Shown piece after piece: positions 63,509 through 64,000 of a DNA stretch of 64,000 nucleotides. This stretch comes from JBOGFI01 sp050743365 (lineage in GTDB: Bacteria; Actinomycetota; Acidimicrobiia; IMCC26256; JACDBD01), in NCBI GenBank assembly GCA_050743365.1, contig JBOGFI010000254.1, positions 1 to 64,000 of the forward strand, given 5' to 3'. Numbering within the stretch: the stretch's first letter is position 1; each line of letters opens with the position of its first letter. Under the pieces are notes generated by a model. It did no database searches and had not been told where the DNA came from. It saw nothing but the letters and a program-made list of their open reading frames with translations. The translations under genes were made by a program, and so were the position numbers.

Positions 63509-63937
63509 GTGCCGTCCTCTGACGAGCTCATCGGGCTCCTCCCACACCGGCCGCCGTTCCGGTTCGTTGACGCGGTCGATGCCCACGAGCCGGGGGCGTC
63601 GATCCGGGCCCGCTACCGGGTCACCGGTGACGAGGCGTTCCTGGCCGGGCATTTCCCCGGGAACCCGGTGCTCCCCGGCGTGATCCAGGTCGAGGCCCTC
63701 GCTCAGGCCGGCGCCATCGCCGTGCTCGCCGATGAGCGGTATGCGGGCAAGCTCCCTCTCTTCGGGGGGGTCGAGAAGGTGCGGTTCCGGCGAATCGTCC
63801 GGCCGGGCGAGGAGCTCGTGCTGGAGGTGACGCTCGAGCGCCTCAGCGCCCGGGGCGGCTGGGGCCAGGGCCGAGCCACCGTCGACGACACCGTGTCCTG
63901 CGAGGCCCGGCTGTTCTTCGCGATCGGTGATGGCTAG
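63509..63937 (+). CDS. fabZ: 3-hydroxyacyl-ACP dehydratase
   Basis: A 142-residue hotdog-fold dehydratase. LLPHRPPFRFVDAVDA is the N-terminal FabZ signature, and the catalytic His and Glu are in LAGHFPGNPVLPGVIQVEAL. FGGVEKVRFRRIVRPGEELV is conserved. GTG 63509 fits the family N terminus; no strong RBS is visible, so initiation may be leaderless. Its stop overlaps the end of a minus-strand gene running off the window. Confidence 0.92.
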   Translation: MPSSDELIGLLPHRPPFRFVDAVDAHEPGASIRARYRVTGDEAFLAGHFPGNPVLPGVIQVEALAQAGAIAVLADERYAGKLPLFGGVEKVRFRRIVRPGEELVLEVTLERLSARGGWGQGRATVDDTVSCEARLFFAIGDG

Positions 63938-64000
63938 GCCGCCGGCCCGCGCAGGTCGGGCTCGTCGACCCTCGCCTCGTCGTCCTCGGTGTCCTCGTCC
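63934..64000 (-). CDS. 3' end of an unidentified gene (partial)
   Basis: The minus strand reads DEDTEDDEARVDEPDLRGPA and A before a TAG at 63934-63936, an acidic C-terminal tail typical of real proteins in this GC range. Only about 21 codons are inside the window, so the product cannot be named. It overlaps the fabZ stop by a few bases. Confidence 0.45.
   Translation of the reverse strand, partial: DEDTEDDEARVDEPDLRGPAA

Noticed and set aside
1..64000. CRISPR arrays, transposase/IS genes, integrase genes, rRNA
   Set aside because: None seen on either strand: no regularly spaced repeats, no DDE or recombinase motifs, no rRNA segments.

Overview
The window is about 70% GC, densely packed, and rich in GTG starts and 1-4 nt stop/start overlaps (ATGA, GTGA, TGATG). 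Mycothiol synthase (MshD), an F420-type luciferase-like oxidoreductase, Tad/Flp pilus genes without an outer-membrane secretin, neocarzinostatin-type domains and a trpF gene separate from hisA together suggest an actinobacterium outside the PriA-using orders. Acidimicrobiia-like is my best guess; this is inferred from gene content, with no 16S or database evidence.

Left end (1-6.5 kb) is accessory in character. Two identical 46-bp copies of the 3' end of a tRNA-Val(CAC) gene, cut at the anticodon loop, bracket a 1.8-kb fluoride-resistance cassette: a histidine phosphatase, then a fluoride riboswitch, crcB (fluoride channel) and a DUF190 gene. Beyond the second repeat lies a minus-strand operon (MarR regulator, two fused gamma-carbonic-anhydrase-like modules with a frameshift, DUF5996). 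It diverges from pirin and YceI genes across a promoter straddled by a perfect 9-bp inverted repeat.

6.5-18 kb is mostly minus strand: an exported esterase with three neocarzinostatin-like domains, a small hypothetical, a sterol desaturase-like membrane enzyme, and a complete-looking Tad pilus operon (two Flp pilins, TadE, TadG-like, CpaB, TadZ, TadA, a VWA-TadB fusion, TadC). A strong hairpin separates the first pilin gene from the rest. From 18 to 32 kb come housekeeping and lipid genes: EEP nuclease/phosphatase, type II NADH dehydrogenase behind a perfect Rex operator, DUF255 thioredoxin-like protein, acyl-CoA synthetase, secernin-like hydrolase, SDR, M2 peptidase, LLM oxidoreductase, mshD and nth.

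32-51 kb is an amino-acid biosynthesis region: hisD-hisC-hisB-hisA (hisH and hisF absent), a VOC pseudogene, an alpha/beta hydrolase and thioesterase with overlapping divergent start codons, oligopeptidase B, then hisI-trpE-ygfZ-small membrane protein, a two-component system, a GH1 glycosidase, and trpC-trpF-trpB-trpA with a dienelactone hydrolase and a HIT-like protein. From 51.8 to 56.7 kb are a cupredoxin lipoprotein, an ECF sigma/anti-sigma pair linked through a 20-codon ORF, a second dienelactone hydrolase, an MFS transporter with a fused N-terminal domain, and a Bcp peroxiredoxin.

56.7-64 kb is a type II fatty-acid synthase cluster: fabI, a carboxyltransferase, fabF, acpP, fabG, fabH, a biotinyl-like domain protein with no attachment lysine, fabD and divergent fabZ. 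The observations I would check first are the two gamma-CA-like modules, which share one catalytic His triad between them; the fluoride cassette between tRNA fragments with a riboswitch placed to mask the crcB RBS; the Rex site; and the lysine-less carrier domain.
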